19,886 nucleotides of DNA from positions 1 to 19,886 of the forward strand of contig CAZYXG010000048.1 of assembly GCA_964650885.1 (NCBI GenBank), written 5' to 3'. Under the pieces are notes generated by a model. It saw only the letters and a list, made by a program, of their open reading frames with translations. It was not told the origin of the DNA and searched no databases. A program made the position numbers and the translations under genes. The DNA comes from JAPLFM01 sp964650885 (GTDB lineage: Bacteria; Bacteroidota; Ignavibacteria; Kapaibacteriales; UBA2268). Position 1 is the stretch's first letter. Every line of letters starts with the position of its first letter. Below are positions 6,270 to 15,052 of the stretch, one piece after another.

Positions 6270-7685
6270 TCATTTCATAAATAAAATATTTTTCAAAGGA
6301 GTTTTCAAAATCCTAATTTCAATAGCATTTAGATTGTTTCTTCTGGTTTCATTTGAAATCAGCCAAAAAATTAAAGCTATGTAGTGCCAAAAACTTTCGT
6401 TAATAAACCAACCCGCAGTAAAGAAATTGATATATAACTCAAGAATCATTACATAGAAAATTATTGTTGACAGATTGGTTTCCATTTCGGATTCACTTTT
6501 AAATTCAAGTTTGTTTTTCAAAGTCAATGCTTTAAATGTCAATATTAACATAAATGAAATATAAGCAGAAAATCCAAATAGACCTGTTTCCAGTAGCATT
6601 GAAATTGACGAGAATTCTAAAAATGGCAACTCAGAAACTTTTGAAGTGTAGGCAAGACCTAATCCTGTCCCAAAATATGGATGAATAAGCCATGCTTTTA
6701 TCCCATTCATACCGTTATTGGCTCTATCGAAATATGATTCACCATTAATCACATCAATACTATTGGCTTTCCCACCAATTATTGACGAAATCCTTGAATA
6801 GGTTAAATCAAAAATGCTAACTTGTGTTAAATCTTTTACAATTGTATCTGCAGCAATAAACATTATTGCCACTAAAACAAGCGAAACAATGAAATTAAGC
6901 GGCTTTATATTGATTTTCTTTTGAAAAATAAATGCTGAAGTCCCTAATAAACCCAAGCCAAAAAAACCATTTAATGAGAATGCAAAAAGAAGTGCAACTA
7001 AGCTAGACACTAAGTAAAGGAAATTGAAAATTTTACTATTTATGAATTTCTTAGTACCATTAATTAATGGAGTAATGAGAAAAATTAAACTTATCAAATT
7101 GTATTGAGCCAAGATAGATGGCTCTGAAAAAATAGAGGTTGCTCTATAAAAATCTTCAAACTTTAAAGCAAGTTGATTTGCTGTACCTTCAACGTCCTTG
7201 GTTCTTGCATCGGCAGTTACATTGGTAATATCAATCCAAGCAAAAGGCAAATCATAAAGTCTTGCAAATAACTGATAAACACCAAAAATATTGATGATTA
7301 GCATACAGATTAGAAATGTTCTTATTGCATTTACCCATACTTTTTCCTCAATTGGAAAAACTAAGTTAAACAATGCAAAAATCATTACAAAGTAGAGGTG
7401 TGCATTAGTTTTAAAGTATTGAGTTAGATAATCTGGATTGCCTTGGCTAATTGGGTTATATGCCGAAAACCAAATTGCAATAAATAAAATCAGCATTGAA
7501 ATGGTAACTTCATTTACTGGTAAAGTAATTTTGTCGCCATCCCAAAATATTTTCTTCAAAGCAAAAAAGAAAAAGAAAACAAGTATTAGATTATTATATG
7601 CAAATGAAAAACCATTCAAATCAAATAGCTGAAAACTACTAAGAAAGTAAGTAAAGAAATTTGATATAAATAAGAAATTCAACAA
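6270..7685 (-). CDS. Wzy/WaaL-like O-antigen polymerase/ligase family membrane protein
   Basis: A 471-residue polytopic inner-membrane protein with about ten or more hydrophobic segments. Features of the O-antigen ligase/polymerase (Wzy_C) superfamily are Arg181 in FYRATSIFSEPS (179-190), the long extracytoplasmic loop at about 280-350 ending in HPYFGTGLGLAY (335-346), and a final membrane helix after W432-H434. Such proteins join or polymerise undecaprenyl-linked glycans at the periplasmic face. Whether this one is a polymerase, a ligase or a protein glycosyltransferase cannot be told. The start appears to be TTG at 7685, separated by one base from the TAA of the upstream threonine dehydrogenase gene. 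The next in-frame ATG would delete about 63 residues including the first helices, so translational coupling from the TTG is preferred. No other O-antigen genes adjoin it. Confidence 0.75.
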   Translation of the reverse strand: MLNFLFISNFFTYFLSSFQLFDLNGFSFAYNNLILVFFFFFALKKIFWDGDKITLPVNEVTISMLILFIAIWFSAYNPISQGNPDYLTQYFKTNAHLYFVMIFALFNLVFPIEEKVWVNAIRTFLICMLIINIFGVYQLFARLYDLPFAWIDITNVTADARTKDVEGTANQLALKFEDFYRATSIFSEPSILAQYNLISLIFLITPLINGTKKFINSKIFNFLYLVSSLVALLFAFSLNGFFGLGLLGTSAFIFQKKINIKPLNFIVSLVLVAIMFIAADTIVKDLTQVSIFDLTYSRISSIIGGKANSIDVINGESYFDRANNGMNGIKAWLIHPYFGTGLGLAYTSKVSELPFLEFSSISMLLETGLFGFSAYISFMLILTFKALTLKNKLEFKSESEMETNLSTIIFYVMILELYINFFTAGWFINESFWHYIALIFWLISNETRRNNLNAIEIRILKTPLKNILFMK

Positions 7686-7686
7686 G

Positions 7687-8634
7687 TTAAAATAATCCTT
7701 GTTCGTGTTTTGCAGTTAATTTTTCAATCATATCTTTGGTCATTTCTTCCAATCCAAATTTATGATTCCAGTTCCAATCTTTACGTGCAGGTGAATCATC
7801 AATCGAAAATGGCCAGCTATCAGCAATTTTTTGTCTATGGTCGGGGTTATAAGTAATTTCAAAGTTTGGAATGTACTTCTTAATTTCATTTGCCAATTCT
7901 TCGGCTGTAAAAGAAACTGCTGCAAGATTATAATCGCCAGCATAAGTTAATTTGTCTTTTTCTGCTTCCATCAAATCAATTGTTGAATTGATGCAATCTG
8001 GCATATACATCATTGGTAATTTAGTGTCTGCTTTTAAAAAACAATCGTACTTTTGATTTTTAATTGCTTCATAGAAAATTTCTACAGCATAATCGGTCGT
8101 ACCACCACCTGGCAATGTTTCAGATGAAATAATTCCTGGGTATCTAAGTCCACGAGCATCAAGATTATACTTACTTCTGTAGTAATCACAAAGTAATTCT
8201 CCAGTAACTTTAGTAAGTCCGTACATTGTAGTTGGTTTCAAAACTGAATTTTGAGGAGTATCTTCTTGTTGGATATATTTTCCAAAAACAGCTATTGAGC
8301 TAGGAATAAATACTTTTGTTACTTTTTCGGAAAGGCAAACATTAAAAACATTCATCATTCCGTTGATGTTTATATCCCAAGCCAAAGCAGGGTTTGCTTC
8401 GCCAGTTGCCGAAAGAATTGCTGCTAAATGGAAGACAGCATCAGGTTGAAATTTCTTAATTGTTGAACTTAACTTAGAATTATCCAAAACATCTAATTCT
8501 TCAAAGTTGTAGTTAACTTGGGGTTTCTTTAAATCTGTGGCAAGTACATTTTCACTGCCATATCTTTTAATTAATTCTAATGTTAATTCTGTTCCAATTT
8601 GACCTGAAGAGCCCGTAAGCAAAATTCTTTTCAT
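7687..8634 (-). CDS. L-threonine 3-dehydrogenase, short-chain (NAD-dependent epimerase-like) type
   Basis: A 315-residue extended short-chain dehydrogenase. TGSSGQIG (7-14) is the NAD-binding glycine motif, Ser112/Ser113 in PSSIAVFG and Tyr138-x3-Lys142 form the catalytic set. The stretch LPGGGTTDYAVEIFYEAI (174-191) followed by LPMMYMPDCI (206-215) is diagnostic of the epimerase-like L-threonine 3-dehydrogenases known from Cytophaga and Flavobacterium. They oxidise threonine to 2-amino-3-ketobutyrate, normally passed to glycine C-acetyltransferase (Kbl), which is not in this window. Length and motifs are complete. The stop is one base from the start of the Wzy-like gene, so the two probably share an mRNA despite unrelated roles. 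A nucleotide-sugar epimerase is the main alternative, less likely given the diagnostic stretch. Confidence 0.85.
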   Translation of the reverse strand: MKRILLTGSSGQIGTELTLELIKRYGSENVLATDLKKPQVNYNFEELDVLDNSKLSSTIKKFQPDAVFHLAAILSATGEANPALAWDININGMMNVFNVCLSEKVTKVFIPSSIAVFGKYIQQEDTPQNSVLKPTTMYGLTKVTGELLCDYYRSKYNLDARGLRYPGIISSETLPGGGTTDYAVEIFYEAIKNQKYDCFLKADTKLPMMYMPDCINSTIDLMEAEKDKLTYAGDYNLAAVSFTAEELANEIKKYIPNFEITYNPDHRQKIADSWPFSIDDSPARKDWNWNHKFGLEEMTKDMIEKLTAKHEQGLF

Positions 8635-8707
8635 TAATTGTAGTTTTAATAATTGTTAAAATTTAGACTGCAATTTAAGAAAAAACTCTATTACTTTTTG
8701 ATTATTA

Positions 8708-10453
8708 CTAATCTTTGATAGGTCTAATGTTTATGTCAACTCTTCGCTTCAGTTCATCTTGTTTCTTGTTGTTGTCAATTCCTTTACCTTCAATATTAAA
8801 CTTTACGTTTTCAAGCTCATCTTCATTGACAGACATTTTCACTCTTTTTTGTATTTCTTTGGCAGTATGGTAAGCTCTTAAAGTTGAAATCAATGTGTTA
8901 GTCATTACAACACCTTCGGAAATACTAATCTTTAGAATGGGGTCATTGATAGTAGGGCCGTCATAAATAGATCTTTCGCCAAATTTTCTATCATCTGCGT
9001 ATCCATAAATTTCTATTTCAAGCTCTTTATATTTACTGTTGCATTCAGTCTTCATTAATTTGATTTTTTCAATAACGAAATCTGTAGCTGACTTTAAAGC
9101 AGATTCTACTTGAGTCGAATAAGCATAGTATTCATCATTTGGATATTCAATATATTTGGTTGAATCATTACCAATCAAATTATAACTAAATCTAAGTTTA
9201 ATTTCATCGAGATTTGATTTTATAATTGGTAAATAGTAGCCAGAAAGGAAAAAAGGAACATCATACTGTTCAAAATTAAATTTTGCTCCTTTAGGCATTT
9301 TAAAATTCTGAATTACTAAGTTAATGTTTTCTTCATTGCATTTAGTTTCAATTCTGTTTTCAGCAAAAAGTTCCTTATCGCAATCATCTGTGTATCTAAC
9401 TATATAGTTAATACCACTTTTGACTTCAAATTTATAGTCAATGTTTTCATTAATATTAATTGTTTGTATTGGATTTGTTAAGTTCGATTCTTCATATAAA
9501 GAAATATTCCCCATTGCTTGGGATTCTTCATCAACACTTTCAACTTTTCCACTGATAACTAATGGCAAGCACAAATCAAATTTATATAAGTCAAAACCTC
9601 CACATCCGCCTAATCTATTGCTTGAGACAATAACATTGTCGCCATAAACAACAGCTCCATTTTCATCTTTGTCGCTATTGATTGGAAAAGGTAATAGCAC
9701 TGGTTTTTCAAATTTATTTTTTACAAATCTACTTTTGAAAATATTGTAATCATTGCGAGCTGATAAGTTTCTCGAAGAAAAATACAAATTTCCTTCTTTT
9801 GTTAACGTAGGAAAGGCATCGTCAGTTGGTGAGTTTAGTTCTTCGCCAAGGTTAGTAGGTTTGCTCCAAGTATCGTCCGAACTTCTTTTGCTCATATATA
9901 AATCGAAGCCACCCAATCCACCAGTTCTGTCTGATGCAATAATGGCTATTAATCCATCGCTAGTTAAAGAAATATGATTATCACTATTTTTGCTGTTTAT
10001 TGATTTGACTTGTTCAGGTTTTTGCCAAACATTCTTCAATTTGATTGACTGATAAATGTTTCTATCTTTTCTATTGTCTTTTTTGTCGTAAGCTGCAAAC
10101 ATAGCAACTAAGTTACTATCCTTATCCAAATAAAATGAAGGAGTGGTAACTCCCATTAAGCCGCTAAATGTAAAAGAAGTTTGCTCATCGCCAATAAATG
10201 GAATTTTATTGAGATTAACCTTGTACAGATATTCTTTAGGTATCTTTTCTTTTGTTTTAATTGAATAGAAAAGTTCATTATTAAACAAAGTTGGGATTAT
10301 CTCATCGTTTCGAGTATTGACTTCGCTTCCCATACTTTCTTTGTTTTCGCTATATTTACAATCAAACTTCACTGATCTCTTAGTTGTTGGATTACAAGAG
10401 ATTAGAGTGATTATTGTAATAATACAAATGATTATGTTGATTTTTTTTGTCAT
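8708..10453 (-). CDS. PD40-repeat, OmpA-like C-terminus lipoprotein
   Basis: 581 residues from the ATG at 10453. A GTG at 10495 would add 14 residues in front of the signal peptide and run over the alr promoter element. Residues 1-20 form a lipoprotein signal ending at Cys20 (LISC). WD40-like (PD40) beta-propeller repeats follow, with signature blades SDRTGGLGGFDLYMSKR (about 174-190) and SNRLGGCGGFDLYKF (about 278-292) and further SSR/SxDGxL-like strands. The C-terminal ~110 residues resemble an OmpA domain: YGYADDR near 484-490 and RRVDINIRP near 570-578, with a loop region longer than usual and a divergent LSxxRA helix. Proteins of this architecture are envelope lipoproteins of Bacteroidota, some linked to gliding or type IX secretion, and peptidoglycan binding through the OmpA part is inferred. 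It is divergent from alr. A 73-base spacer without a clear terminator follows it. Confidence 0.8.
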   Translation of the reverse strand: MTKKINIIICIITIITLISCNPTTKRSVKFDCKYSENKESMGSEVNTRNDEIIPTLFNNELFYSIKTKEKIPKEYLYKVNLNKIPFIGDEQTSFTFSGLMGVTTPSFYLDKDSNLVAMFAAYDKKDNRKDRNIYQSIKLKNVWQKPEQVKSINSKNSDNHISLTSDGLIAIIASDRTGGLGGFDLYMSKRSSDDTWSKPTNLGEELNSPTDDAFPTLTKEGNLYFSSRNLSARNDYNIFKSRFVKNKFEKPVLLPFPINSDKDENGAVVYGDNVIVSSNRLGGCGGFDLYKFDLCLPLVISGKVESVDEESQAMGNISLYEESNLTNPIQTININENIDYKFEVKSGINYIVRYTDDCDKELFAENRIETKCNEENINLVIQNFKMPKGAKFNFEQYDVPFFLSGYYLPIIKSNLDEIKLRFSYNLIGNDSTKYIEYPNDEYYAYSTQVESALKSATDFVIEKIKLMKTECNSKYKELEIEIYGYADDRKFGERSIYDGPTINDPILKISISEGVVMTNTLISTLRAYHTAKEIQKRVKMSVNEDELENVKFNIEGKGIDNNKKQDELKRRVDINIRPIKD

Positions 10454-10483
10454 TGAATAAACTATAATTCGGTTTCTATTTCT

Positions 10484-10491
10484 TAATTTTG
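10484..10491 (+). promoter_or_regulatory. -7 promoter element for alr-comEC-pgeF
   Basis: TAATTTTG fits TAnnTTTG and lies 44 bases upstream of the alr ATG. No good -33 element is seen at the usual distance. Its position supports the shorter start (10453) of the divergent lipoprotein gene. Confidence 0.4.
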
Positions 10492-10535
10492 ACACTTAAG
10501 TAATTACTTTATCGGACTTTATTAAATCAACTTAA

Positions 10536-11633
10536 ATGAATAGTGCCTACTTTGAAATTAATTTAGAGAATTTCAAGCACAACTTGAATACAATCAAAAA
10601 CTATGCAAAAAAAGATATTATCCCTGTGGTAAAAGCAAATGCTTATGGTCACGGTATGATTGAAATTGCTAAACTATGCCGAAACAATGGTATTGGACTG
10701 ATTGCAGTTGCTTTTTTGTCGGAAGCAAATTTGCTTAGAAATTCTGGTGACACAGGAGAAATACTTTTACTTGTAGAGAACCCATTGGATAATATTAGTC
10801 ATATTGTTGATTTAAATTTACAATCTGTACTTTCAGATTATGATTTTGCATACAAGCTAAATTCCGAAGCAAAATGGAAAAATACAAAAGTCAAATGCCA
10901 TATTTTCTTAGATACTGGTATGCATAGAGATGGAATTGATTGCCAAGAGGCAAAAGAATTTATTTCTAAAGTAAGTGAGCTAAATAATTTAGAAGTAATT
11001 GGTTTAATGACCCACTTTTCAAGTTCTGAAGATGCAGATTACACTTTTACACAAAGCCAAATTGAAAAATTCAAAAAGCAAGTTGACGAACTAAAACTTG
11101 AACATTTATCTTATATTCATCTTCAAAATTCTGGTGGTTTAATTCAATTCAATATTGAGTTTGCTAATTTTGTAAGACCTGGAATTTCTATTTACGGTCT
11201 TGTGCCTGATGAAAGATTGAAAAACAGTATTGATTTGAAACCAATTTTGCAATTGAAAGCGAAAATAATTAGAATTAAAGAACTTGAACAAAATGAACAA
11301 GCTGGCTATTCTTTTAAATTTATTGCAAAAAGAAAATCTAGAATTGCATTCATACCAATTGGTTATGGCGATGGTATAAATACAAACCTAACTAATAACT
11401 GGCAAGTTGAAATAAACAAATTGCTTTACCCACTTGTCGGTTCAATATGTATGGATCAAATACTGATTGATATAACCGATAATCCTGACATCAAAATTGG
11501 TGACGATGTTTTAGTTATTTCAAACGATATTGAATCTGAGATAAATGTTTACAAAATGGCTGAAAAAGCCAACGTAATTCCTTATGATATAATCACTAAG
11601 CTTCTCCCAAGATTACCAAGAATATATGTTTAG
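10536..11633 (+). CDS. alr: Alanine racemase
   Basis: A 365-residue fold-type III PLP enzyme that interconverts L- and D-alanine for peptidoglycan. Lys33 in VVKANAYGHG is the PLP lysine. GMHRDG (128-133) and RPG (214-216) hold conserved arginines. AGYSFKF (256-262) carries Tyr258, the counterpart of the catalytic Tyr265 of Geobacillus Alr. PIGYGDG (274-280) and GSICMDQ (302-308) are standard C-terminal domain motifs. Length is typical for a stand-alone racemase, with no fused MurF domain as seen in many Bacteroidia. The ATG has no strong ribosome site. It heads a plus-strand group, with comEC starting 6 bases after its stop. Confidence 0.93.
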   Translation: MNSAYFEINLENFKHNLNTIKNYAKKDIIPVVKANAYGHGMIEIAKLCRNNGIGLIAVAFLSEANLLRNSGDTGEILLLVENPLDNISHIVDLNLQSVLSDYDFAYKLNSEAKWKNTKVKCHIFLDTGMHRDGIDCQEAKEFISKVSELNNLEVIGLMTHFSSSEDADYTFTQSQIEKFKKQVDELKLEHLSYIHLQNSGGLIQFNIEFANFVRPGISIYGLVPDERLKNSIDLKPILQLKAKIIRIKELEQNEQAGYSFKFIAKRKSRIAFIPIGYGDGINTNLTNNWQVEINKLLYPLVGSICMDQILIDITDNPDIKIGDDVLVISNDIESEINVYKMAEKANVIPYDIITKLLPRLPRIYV

Positions 11634-11639
11634 AATGCT

Positions 11640-13463
11640 ATGTGGAAAAATGATTTATATAATTCAGATACTACCAAATTTCTAATTATCTTTTTAATTG
11701 GATTAGGATTGGGTTTATATGTTAATTATTTTTCCGTATCACTTTTAATTTTCTTTCCAATCATTCTTATAATTGCTTTGTTTTTTAAAAAAGCAATTTT
11801 TACTTATTTCTTACTTGTCTTATTTTCTGGTTATATAAATAGTTTTAGAGTGTCAGATAGTGCTAAAGGCATTACTAATTATGTGAAAGATGATGATGTC
11901 AAAGTAACAGGAAAAGTTTTAGAAATATTACCCAATACAGAATTTGGAATTCGTTTTGTTTTACAAGGAACAATTAAAGATGATTTGTACCCTAAAACAA
12001 CAACTAACTTTATTGTTTATTCAACTTACGATAATTTAGAGAAAGTTAAGAAAAATAGCGAATTGCAAATATTTGGGAAATTACACATACCAAATGTAAT
12101 GCAGTTACCTACTGATTTCCCAGAAGATAGATACATTAGCTACTATAGTTCAAATATTGTTTTGAAAACGAATGACAACAAAATTAGTGTTAAACAAGAA
12201 GGAAGCGATTGGCTAAGCTGGAATAAACAGCAAATAAATTTCTTAAAACTCAAAATAGAATCTATTTATACCCAAGAAAATGCTGGTTTAGTTTCAGCTT
12301 TAATACTTGGCGATAGAACAAATTTAGACAAAGAATTAGCTCAAAACTATAGTAAAACTGGTATCATACACGTGCTTTCAGTAAGTGGTTTGCATATAGC
12401 TTTAATTTCAACAATACTTTTTGCTTTACTTTCATTTGTTACAAATAGGCAAATCAAACTAGGAATATTTGCAATTATTGTGTTTGAATTTATTTGCATT
12501 ACCAATTTCCAAATACCAGCACTTAGAGCAGGACTTGCTGCAATTTTATTTGCATTCTTTTTAGCAAACAAACGTTATCCTAATTCCTTAAGTATTAGTT
12601 CATTTATCAATCTTGCTTTATTAATTTACGACCCAAATTTAGTTAAAAATCCAAGTTTCTTACTTTCGGGTTTTGCCTTATATGGATTAGCTTTCTTTTA
12701 TAATTTCTTTTATTTCTCGTTGGATAGGTTGATTCCAAGATTTGCATTTTCTACAGATTTATTCGTTAAGCCATTGGCTTCTACCTTTGCAGCTTCGCTT
12801 ATAACTTCAATTTTAGTTGCTTTCTATTTTGGTATATATTCAATAGTTGCTTTTCTTTCTAATATTATCCTTGTCCCAATATTTTCAATGATTTTACTTT
12901 ATTCAATTCTTGCTTTATTATTGTCCTTTATTCACTCAGCTTCTGCGAATTTATTGGCAAATGTTGTGGATTTCCTTATAGATTTAAGCAATGGAATAAA
13001 TAACTTAATCATTCAAAACTTACCAACACATATAAGTGGTGCATATTTGTCGATGCTTATAGCAAGTTTAGTAGCAATATGTTTAATTTATGTGTTTGCT
13101 TACACAACTAAACGAAATTTCATTTGGCGTTCACTTATTGCTATTCTAGTAATTTCCATTAGTTTGGTCTATGTGCGTTTTGAAAGTACCGCTCATTATG
13201 GTAACAATAAATATTTACTTTCAAGTTTTGCAAGTGTTTACAAAAAAAATGATTTAATCCTATTAAGTATAAAATCGAAATTACCTATTACAAATCAAAA
13301 TAGTATAAATAAGTTTTTAGTTAATGAAAAAGTTGGAACTTTGATTATGGCTAAAAGTACTAATTTTGAAACAGAAGAAATTGAAAACAAAACTAAAGTA
13401 ATTAGATTAAAATCATCTGATTACATTGCAATTAAATCCAAAATTATGGCTTTATATGATTGA
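11640..13463 (+). CDS. comEC: ComEC/Rec2-family DNA-uptake membrane protein, lacking a full metallo-beta-lactamase domain
   Basis: A 607-residue polytopic membrane protein related to the ComEC channel that passes single-stranded DNA into the cytoplasm during natural transformation. N-terminal helices (about 13-65) precede a soluble OB-like DUF4131 domain (about 80-175). The Competence domain begins near 212, with LVSALILGDRT (217-227) and the signature IIHVLSVSGLHIAL (242-255), and then many helices to about 510. Only about 90 residues follow the last helix, with no HxHxDH metal site, so the C-terminal metallo-beta-lactamase domain of Bacillus ComEC is absent or reduced, as in several Bacteroidota. 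It starts 6 bases after alr, and its last 8 bases overlap the next gene's start. An ATG at 11635 is out of frame. Confidence 0.88.
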   Translation: MWKNDLYNSDTTKFLIIFLIGLGLGLYVNYFSVSLLIFFPIILIIALFFKKAIFTYFLLVLFSGYINSFRVSDSAKGITNYVKDDDVKVTGKVLEILPNTEFGIRFVLQGTIKDDLYPKTTTNFIVYSTYDNLEKVKKNSELQIFGKLHIPNVMQLPTDFPEDRYISYYSSNIVLKTNDNKISVKQEGSDWLSWNKQQINFLKLKIESIYTQENAGLVSALILGDRTNLDKELAQNYSKTGIIHVLSVSGLHIALISTILFALLSFVTNRQIKLGIFAIIVFEFICITNFQIPALRAGLAAILFAFFLANKRYPNSLSISSFINLALLIYDPNLVKNPSFLLSGFALYGLAFFYNFFYFSLDRLIPRFAFSTDLFVKPLASTFAASLITSILVAFYFGIYSIVAFLSNIILVPIFSMILLYSILALLLSFIHSASANLLANVVDFLIDLSNGINNLIIQNLPTHISGAYLSMLIASLVAICLIYVFAYTTKRNFIWRSLIAILVISISLVYVRFESTAHYGNNKYLLSSFASVYKKNDLILLSIKSKLPITNQNSINKFLVNEKVGTLIMAKSTNFETEEIENKTKVIRLKSSDYIAIKSKIMALYD

Positions 13464-14178
13464 GACATTATCTTTTGAGTTATTTAAAAATAAATTACTT
13501 TCAGGTATCACTCTGAAAAATGAATCTCAAGAGCTACCTTATGGATTCAGCATTAATAAAGGAGACCTTTATTCTAATTCGGAAGTAAAGTCAATGAGAA
13601 TTGGCTTGGCAAAGACTTTGGGAATTGATTATACCAATATGGTATTTATAAGCCAAACACATTCGGATATAGTAGAAATATTTGATAAAGAAAGAGATAG
13701 CTATTTCGCAGATGCAATAATTACAAATCAAGCTGGGGTTTGTTTGAATGTATCAGTTGCAGACTGTATTGGCTTGATTTTATATGATTCTACCAATAAA
13801 GTGCTTGCAGCTATACACTCTGGTTGGAAAGGCACACAACAAAATATTGCAAAGAATGCAGTTGAAAAAATGTCTCAAGTTTTTGGGTCAAACCCAAGGA
13901 ATATAAATGCAATTATTTCGCCATCTGCTTCGGGAGAAGTATATGAAGTGGGCAAAGAAGTTGCAGATTATTTCCCAAATAGTATCAAACAAATTAGCGA
14001 AAGCAAATACTTATTTGATAATAAAAATCAAGTAAAACTTCAACTTATAGAAGCTGGAGTGAATATAGACAAGATTATAATTCAGAAAGAATGTTCAATA
14101 ACAGATTTACGATTCCATTCATTCCGCAGAGATAAAGATAAATCGGGGAGAATGTCTGTGTTTGCGATGATGAAATAA
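13456..14178 (+). CDS. pgeF: Peptidoglycan editing factor / multicopper-like 'laccase' domain protein (PgeF/YfiH/YlmD family)
   Basis: 240 residues from the ATG at 13456. A longer frame opening at 13426 would overlap comEC further and lacks the family N-terminus. The Zn-binding set is complete: His69 in SQTHSD, Cys104 in VADC and His121 in AAIHSGWKGT. YEVG (163-166) and the closing FRRDKDKSGRM (223-233) are family signatures. Members cleave purine nucleosides (adenosine deaminase and phosphorylase activities). E. coli PgeF removes mis-inserted L-Ser from UDP-MurNAc peptide. The Cys-rich GPCIGPCCYEV stretch of many homologues reads SPSASGEVYEV here, so those cysteines are missing although the metal ligands remain. 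The 8-base overlap with comEC implies coupled translation, and the upstream alr fits a wall-precursor role. It ends one base from the convergent hydratase gene. Confidence 0.87.
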   Translation: MIETLSFELFKNKLLSGITLKNESQELPYGFSINKGDLYSNSEVKSMRIGLAKTLGIDYTNMVFISQTHSDIVEIFDKERDSYFADAIITNQAGVCLNVSVADCIGLILYDSTNKVLAAIHSGWKGTQQNIAKNAVEKMSQVFGSNPRNINAIISPSASGEVYEVGKEVADYFPNSIKQISESKYLFDNKNQVKLQLIEAGVNIDKIIIQKECSITDLRFHSFRRDKDKSGRMSVFAMMK

Positions 14179-14179
14179 T

Positions 14180-14950
14180 TTACCACGAAGGTTGTCTTTT
14201 TTCAAGGAATGCAGCAATACCTTCTTTTGCTTCATCACCAGTTCGCAAATCTGCAATAGTTTTAGATATATAACCTTTTAGATTGTTGTCATCAAGACTT
14301 CCAACTTTTGATAGCATTTCTTTTACTTTTTCTATAGCATTACTTCCGTTTGATAAGATTTTGCTAGTGAATTTATTAATGATTGCATCTAATTCATAAG
14401 CATCTACTGCATAATTGATCAGACCAATTTCTTGTGCAGTTTGTGCACTAATCCTATTACCTGTAATTAAGTATTCTTTTGCTTTTGTGATTCCAATTCT
14501 TTGAATTAGCAAATGCACAATTGCCGCTGGAATTATTCCAATTGCTACTTCGGAAACTCCAAAAATAGATTCTGAATTGGCGAAAATCAAATCGCAACTT
14601 AGAATGATACCAACACCTCCACCAACTGCACTACCATTTACTTTAGCAATTGTTGTTTTCCTATGGTTCGAAATCACTTCCAATAAATCAACAAGTTTTT
14701 GAGAATCGTTAAAGTTTTCTTCATAAGTATAATCTTTAACTTCTCTTAGCCAATTTAGATCGGCACCAGAGCAAAATATGTTTCCATTGCCAGTTATAAT
14801 TGTAATTTTAGTAGTCGGATTATTATCAAGCTCAATAAAAGCAGAAGTTAACTCTGAGATTAGCTCTGCATTGAGAGCATTTTTTACTTCTGGCCTATTG
14901 ATAATGATTGTGGCAATTTGATTTTCAATTTTAATTTCAAGATTTTTCAT
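14180..14950 (-). CDS. Enoyl-CoA hydratase/isomerase family protein (methylglutaconyl-CoA hydratase-like)
   Basis: A 256-residue crotonase of standard length. NRPEVKNALN (18-27), FCSGADLNWL (59-68) and GSAVGGGVG (106-114) form the CoA site and oxyanion hole, and the tail EGIAAFLEKRQPSW (243-256) is typical. Glu134 in VSEV matches the second catalytic Glu (Glu164) of rat crotonase. The position of Glu144 is Gly114, as in Pseudomonas LiuC and related hydratases that read GG(A/G)VG there. Together with GADLNW this favours 3-methylglutaconyl-CoA hydratase in leucine degradation, or an isomerase or other hydratase, over the classical short-chain hydratase. No other leucine-degradation genes are in the window. 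The stop is one base from that of pgeF with no hairpin between. A 102-base spacer separates it from the glycosyltransferase end. Confidence 0.83.
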   Translation of the reverse strand: MKNLEIKIENQIATIIINRPEVKNALNAELISELTSAFIELDNNPTTKITIITGNGNIFCSGADLNWLREVKDYTYEENFNDSQKLVDLLEVISNHRKTTIAKVNGSAVGGGVGIILSCDLIFANSESIFGVSEVAIGIIPAAIVHLLIQRIGITKAKEYLITGNRISAQTAQEIGLINYAVDAYELDAIINKFTSKILSNGSNAIEKVKEMLSKVGSLDDNNLKGYISKTIADLRTGDEAKEGIAAFLEKRQPSW

Positions 14951-15052
14951 ATTTGAATTTGTATGTTAGCAATAAATAAATTTTGTTGAGCTCAAAAGCA
15001 AAGTTTAGACTTCGTGAAATAGCTGCTTTCATTTTATTTTTGATAAATAGTT

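Noticed and set aside
8635..8707. Possible terminator after the PD40 lipoprotein gene
   Set aside because: Only weak A/T pairing around a T run is visible. There is no G-C stem, so it cannot be called, and read-through into the threonine dehydrogenase gene is possible.
10454..10495. N-terminal extension of the PD40 lipoprotein from GTG at 10495
   Set aside because: It would put 14 basic and polar residues before a complete lipoprotein signal and would overlap the alr promoter element. The ATG at 10453 fits better.
14986..14995. TTGAGCTCAA palindrome between the hydratase and glycosyltransferase genes
   Set aside because: The symmetry stops after 10 bases with no T run on either side and no second site. 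It could be chance and does not qualify as a terminator or operator on this evidence.
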